Shown: positions 61,947 to 64,000 of the stretch, piece after piece
Layout: every line of letters starts with the position of its first letter
Numbering within the stretch: position 1 is the first letter of the stretch
DNA from: DATFQE01 sp963733845
GTDB lineage: Bacteria > Actinomycetota > Thermoleophilia > Gaiellales > Gaiellaceae
Reading direction: 5' to 3'
Assembly: GCA_963733845.1 (NCBI GenBank)
Contig: CAVTEM010000007.1
Location: 992,001 to 1,056,000, forward strand
DNA: 64,000 nt
Made by a program: the position numbers and the translations under genes
The notes under the pieces: generated by a model
Database searches by the model: none
What the model saw: only the letters and a program-made list of their open reading frames with translations
Told to the model about the DNA's origin: nothing

Positions 61947-62603
61947 GTGAGGGAGTCCTGGGAGGACGTCGTCGAGCGCGAGCTCGGGCGCTACCACGAC
62001 GGCGAGGCGCGACTGCCCGCCGAGCCCGACCCCCGGCAACGTCAGCTCACGCGCATGGGCAACGCCGCCAACGGGGCCGGGCTCGCGCTGCTGATGCTCG
62101 GGCGCGACGACGAGGCGGCTCGCTGGCTGGGTCACGCGGCCGAGCGCTGGCGCGAGAGCTTCGCCGACGCACCCCCCGACAGCTGGGGCAGGCCGATCGG
62201 GGCGATCAAGGCCCGGGTCCTCTCGGGTGACCCTGCGGGCGCGGCCGATGCGGCCCGCTGGGCGCTCGAAGCGGGAGCCGGACAGGGCAAGTCGCCGATC
62301 GGGCACTACGCGGCCGTGCTGGCCCACCTCGTGCTGGGAGAGGACGAGCAGGCGCGTTCGCACGCCTCGTCGCTCCGCGGCCGCGACGACTTTCCGGGCG
62401 ACGTCGCCGACGCGCTCGCCACGCTCGCCGCCGGCGACCGGCCCGGCTACGTTCCAGCCGTCGAGAGCGTGCTCGAGTCGTTCGAGACCCGCGACGACTA
62501 CCTCGAGGACGTGGCCGTCGCGGACACCGTGATCGTGTTGCAGGCGCTCGCCGAGCCGCGCGGGCTGGCGGCCGAGCTGAGCTCGCCGCTTCTGCCTGAA
62601 TAG
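61947..62603 (+). CDS. Hypothetical helical (TPR-like) protein
   Basis: 218 residues, starting at GTG 61947. It is all-helical with TPR-like hairpins: GNAANGAGLALLMLGRDDEA / ARWLGHAAERWRESF, and GHYAAVLAHLVLGEDEQARS. The tail from about 170 is acidic and helical. Distantly like 24904-25350. No catalytic motif. Promoter-proximal to a fatty-acid-type operator, but a link to lipid metabolism is only suggested by position. Confidence 0.72.
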   Translation: MRESWEDVVERELGRYHDGEARLPAEPDPRQRQLTRMGNAANGAGLALLMLGRDDEAARWLGHAAERWRESFADAPPDSWGRPIGAIKARVLSGDPAGAADAARWALEAGAGQGKSPIGHYAAVLAHLVLGEDEQARSHASSLRGRDDFPGDVADALATLAAGDRPGYVPAVESVLESFETRDDYLEDVAVADTVIVLQALAEPRGLAAELSSPLLPE

Positions 62604-62612
62604 GAGGGCCTG

Positions 62613-63149
62613 CTACTCGCCTTCGATGTAGGGGTGCGACACGAGCGTCAGGAGGACGGCGTCGTCGTTCGGGTCCTCGAGCTCCTCGGCCTTGTCGACG
62701 AACTCCTGCCAGAGCCTGCGCACGTGCTCGGGCTTCAGCCGCGCGGTGAGCTGGGCGCTGCGGAAACGGCCCTCGGGGCCGAACTTCTCCCAGCCGCGCT
62801 GCACCTCCTCGAGCATCGCGGCGTGGATGTCCGTCGAGCCCGTCCCGAGCAGCTCCGGCGCGACCCGGATCGCCTTGGCGATCGCGCGGTAGGGCTTCTC
62901 CCTCGCGCGGCCAGCGCCCTCGACCGGCCGGATCAGCCCGGCTCGCACGAGCATGCGCACGTGGAAGTGCAGGTGGCCCGGATCGACGTCCAGGCGGCTT
63001 GCGAGCTCGCGGTTGGAGAGCTCCTCGCCGGTCTCGCCCAGCAACTCGAGCACCCGCAGGCGCAGCGGATGTCCCAGAGCCTTGATCTGCTCCGGACGGT
63101 CGATGGTGAGGACCTCTAGGGGCTCGGGCGCGGGCGTCGGCGCGTCCAT
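62613..63149 (-). CDS. Winged-helix (ArsR-like) transcriptional regulator
   Basis: 178 residues, starting at ATG 63149. The winged helix-turn-helix is at residues 20-75: QIKALGHPLRLRVLELLGET, ELSNRELASRLDVDPGHLHF and HVRMLVRAGLIRPVEG. The rest (75-178) is helical and may sense a ligand. ArsR-like proteins of this length without Cys metal sites usually bind organic ligands; the signal is unknown. Confidence 0.87.
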   Translation of the reverse strand: MDAPTPAPEPLEVLTIDRPEQIKALGHPLRLRVLELLGETGEELSNRELASRLDVDPGHLHFHVRMLVRAGLIRPVEGAGRAREKPYRAIAKAIRVAPELLGTGSTDIHAAMLEEVQRGWEKFGPEGRFRSAQLTARLKPEHVRRLWQEFVDKAEELEDPNDDAVLLTLVSHPYIEGE

Positions 63150-63186
63150 TTCTCTCCGCTTTATAAACGAGTAGCTGGATCGTTGT

Positions 63187-63864
63187 CTATGAGGGCAGCC
63201 GCGCTGCGGCGTCCCGGTCGAGGAGCGCGAGCGTCCGGCCCCGCTCCGAGCGTACCTGGCTGGCAGGCGTTTCCGGGCCCGGTGGCTCAGCGAACGCCCG
63301 TCTCACAGCGTCGGCCTTCGACTCCCCCAAGGCGAGGAACAGCACCGTCTCGGCGTCACAGAGCACCGGCAGCGTCATCGACACCCGGTCGACGTCCTCC
63401 CGCGGAACCGGCACGGCCCGCTGCTCCCGCTCCTCGAGTGCCGGCGCGTTGGGGAAGAGCGACGCAGTGTGGCCGTCGGACCCGATCCCCTGGAAGGCCA
63501 GGCCGAGGCGAACCCCTGCGAGCTCGTCGTGGTAGAGCTCGGCCGCGCGGTCGGGGCCCAGCTCGCCGCTGATGCGGTGCACGGCCCGAGGAACTCGCGC
63601 GAGCCGGTCGAGCAGGTTTTCGCAGACGAGCCGGTAGTTGGAGCGTGGATCGGTCGGGTACACGCAGCGCTCGTCGCTCCACCACGCCTCCGTCCGGCCC
63701 CAGTCGAGCTCCAGCCGCGCAGCCCTCGCGTAGACGGGACCGGGCGTCGAGCCGCCGGAGAAGGCGATGGCCAGGCCCGCCCGCGCCGCCGCGGCGAGCT
63801 CGCGTGCCGCGTCCTCGTGCGCGTCGTCGGCGGTCTCGAAGACGCGGAGCTCGACATCGCTCAC
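63187..63864 (-). CDS. pgl: 6-Phosphogluconolactonase
   Basis: Hydrolyses 6-phosphogluconolactone in the oxidative pentose phosphate pathway, 225 residues. GTG 63864 overlaps the stop of proC. The phosphate-binding loop is IAFSGGSTPGPVYARA near residues 33-48. The second conserved region is TEAWWSDERCVYPTDPRSNY, and the substrate loop is GIGSDGHTASLFPN near 125-138. The alternative, glucosamine-6-phosphate deaminase, is excluded by the loop sequence. No zwf or gnd gene is in the window. Confidence 0.93.
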   Translation of the reverse strand: MSDVELRVFETADDAHEDAARELAAAARAGLAIAFSGGSTPGPVYARAARLELDWGRTEAWWSDERCVYPTDPRSNYRLVCENLLDRLARVPRAVHRISGELGPDRAAELYHDELAGVRLGLAFQGIGSDGHTASLFPNAPALEEREQRAVPVPREDVDRVSMTLPVLCDAETVLFLALGESKADAVRRAFAEPPGPETPASQVRSERGRTLALLDRDAAARLPS

Positions 63865-64000
63865 GGCTCGCCGGCCGCAAGCTCGCGCGAACGGACCATC
63901 GCGGCCTGGATGGCGTTGAGGAACGCCGCGCGCACCCCGGCTTGCTCGAGCTCGTGGATCGCGCGGATGGTCGTGCCGCCCGGGGAGGTGACCATCTCGC
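63861..64000 (-). CDS. proC: Pyrroline-5-carboxylate reductase, C-terminal end (truncated)
   Basis: Only the last 46 residues are in the window; the gene continues past the right edge. The EMVTSPGGTTIRAIHELEQA segment and the GVRAAFLNAIQAAMVRSREL helix are the C-terminal signature of ProC, the NAD(P)H-dependent last step of proline synthesis. The TGA overlaps the pgl start GTG (GTGA), so they form one operon. Confidence 0.87.
   Translation of the reverse strand, partial: EMVTSPGGTTIRAIHELEQAGVRAAFLNAIQAAMVRSRELAAGEP

Overview
The window is a 64 kb piece of a very GC-rich chromosome. Coding signal is dense on both strands, with many GTG/TTG starts and 1-14 bp start/stop overlaps. The gene set points to a high-GC actinobacterium, and my best guess is the class Thermoleophilia (Gaiellales/Solirubrobacterales-like). 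Pointers are a SigR/RsrA-type sigma/anti-sigma pair behind its own GGGAAT-N18-GTT promoter, a low-molecular-weight-phosphatase-fold arsenate reductase with an extra helical domain, DUF3052 and PAC2 proteins, a DipZ-type CcdA-thioredoxin fusion, and TetR-type operators. The class assignment is inference from gene content. I saw no rRNA, tRNA, CRISPR array, insertion sequence or prophage.

Layout. 0-6.5 kb: a phosphate island, pstS(partial)-pstC-pstA-pstB-phoU-arsC followed by a DUF47 protein and a Pit permease. 6.5-13 kb: M50-CBS protease, macrodomain protein, PPOX protein, HtrA protease, GCS2 ligase, HMA protein, and the sigma/anti-sigma pair. 13-19 kb: a minus-strand molybdenum-hydroxylase cluster (amidohydrolase, 2Fe-2S, Mo and FAD subunits, a cyclophilin lipoprotein, a MocA-like nucleotidyltransferase) carrying many frameshifts. 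19.7-26.4 kb: M24 peptidase, acetate uptake and activation (DUF485, ActP, AcsA), and a beta-lactamase-fold protein. 26.5-37 kb: FMN hydroxyacid oxidase, M16 peptidase, thioesterase, SIS protein, SDRs, class V aminotransferase, Mug glycosylase and NadE. 37-44 kb: SDR plus acyl-CoA synthetase, a TetR/MFS efflux pair with clear operators, an APH-fold kinase and a GNAT.

44.1-46.1 kb is the most unusual stretch. It has a minus-strand structured RNA of about 187 nt with a consensus promoter and an intrinsic terminator. Next to it is a second folded element, then an XRE-HTH/TPR regulator. The regulator is followed at once by a 33-residue hydrophobic-leader peptide gene with a near-perfect Shine-Dalgarno. 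Receptor, then tiny secreted peptide, is the architecture of RRNPP quorum sensing, described mainly in Firmicutes.

46.3-64 kb: rhodanese, SelD, NMN adenylyltransferase, phosphoglycerate-mutase-like enzyme, heme A synthase, PAC2, DipZ, a large SF2 helicase, a nucleotidyltransferase, a secreted beta-rich protein, a fadBA beta-oxidation pair behind a TetR-type palindrome, an ArsR-like regulator, 6-phosphogluconolactonase and the end of proC.

Caveat: twelve otherwise well-conserved genes are interrupted by small frame changes, about 21 in total. More than half sit at 13.5-17.3 kb. Because the protein stays conserved on both sides of each break, consensus errors in the assembly are at least as likely as real gene decay. 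For these genes one span is given for the whole gene and the break positions are stated.
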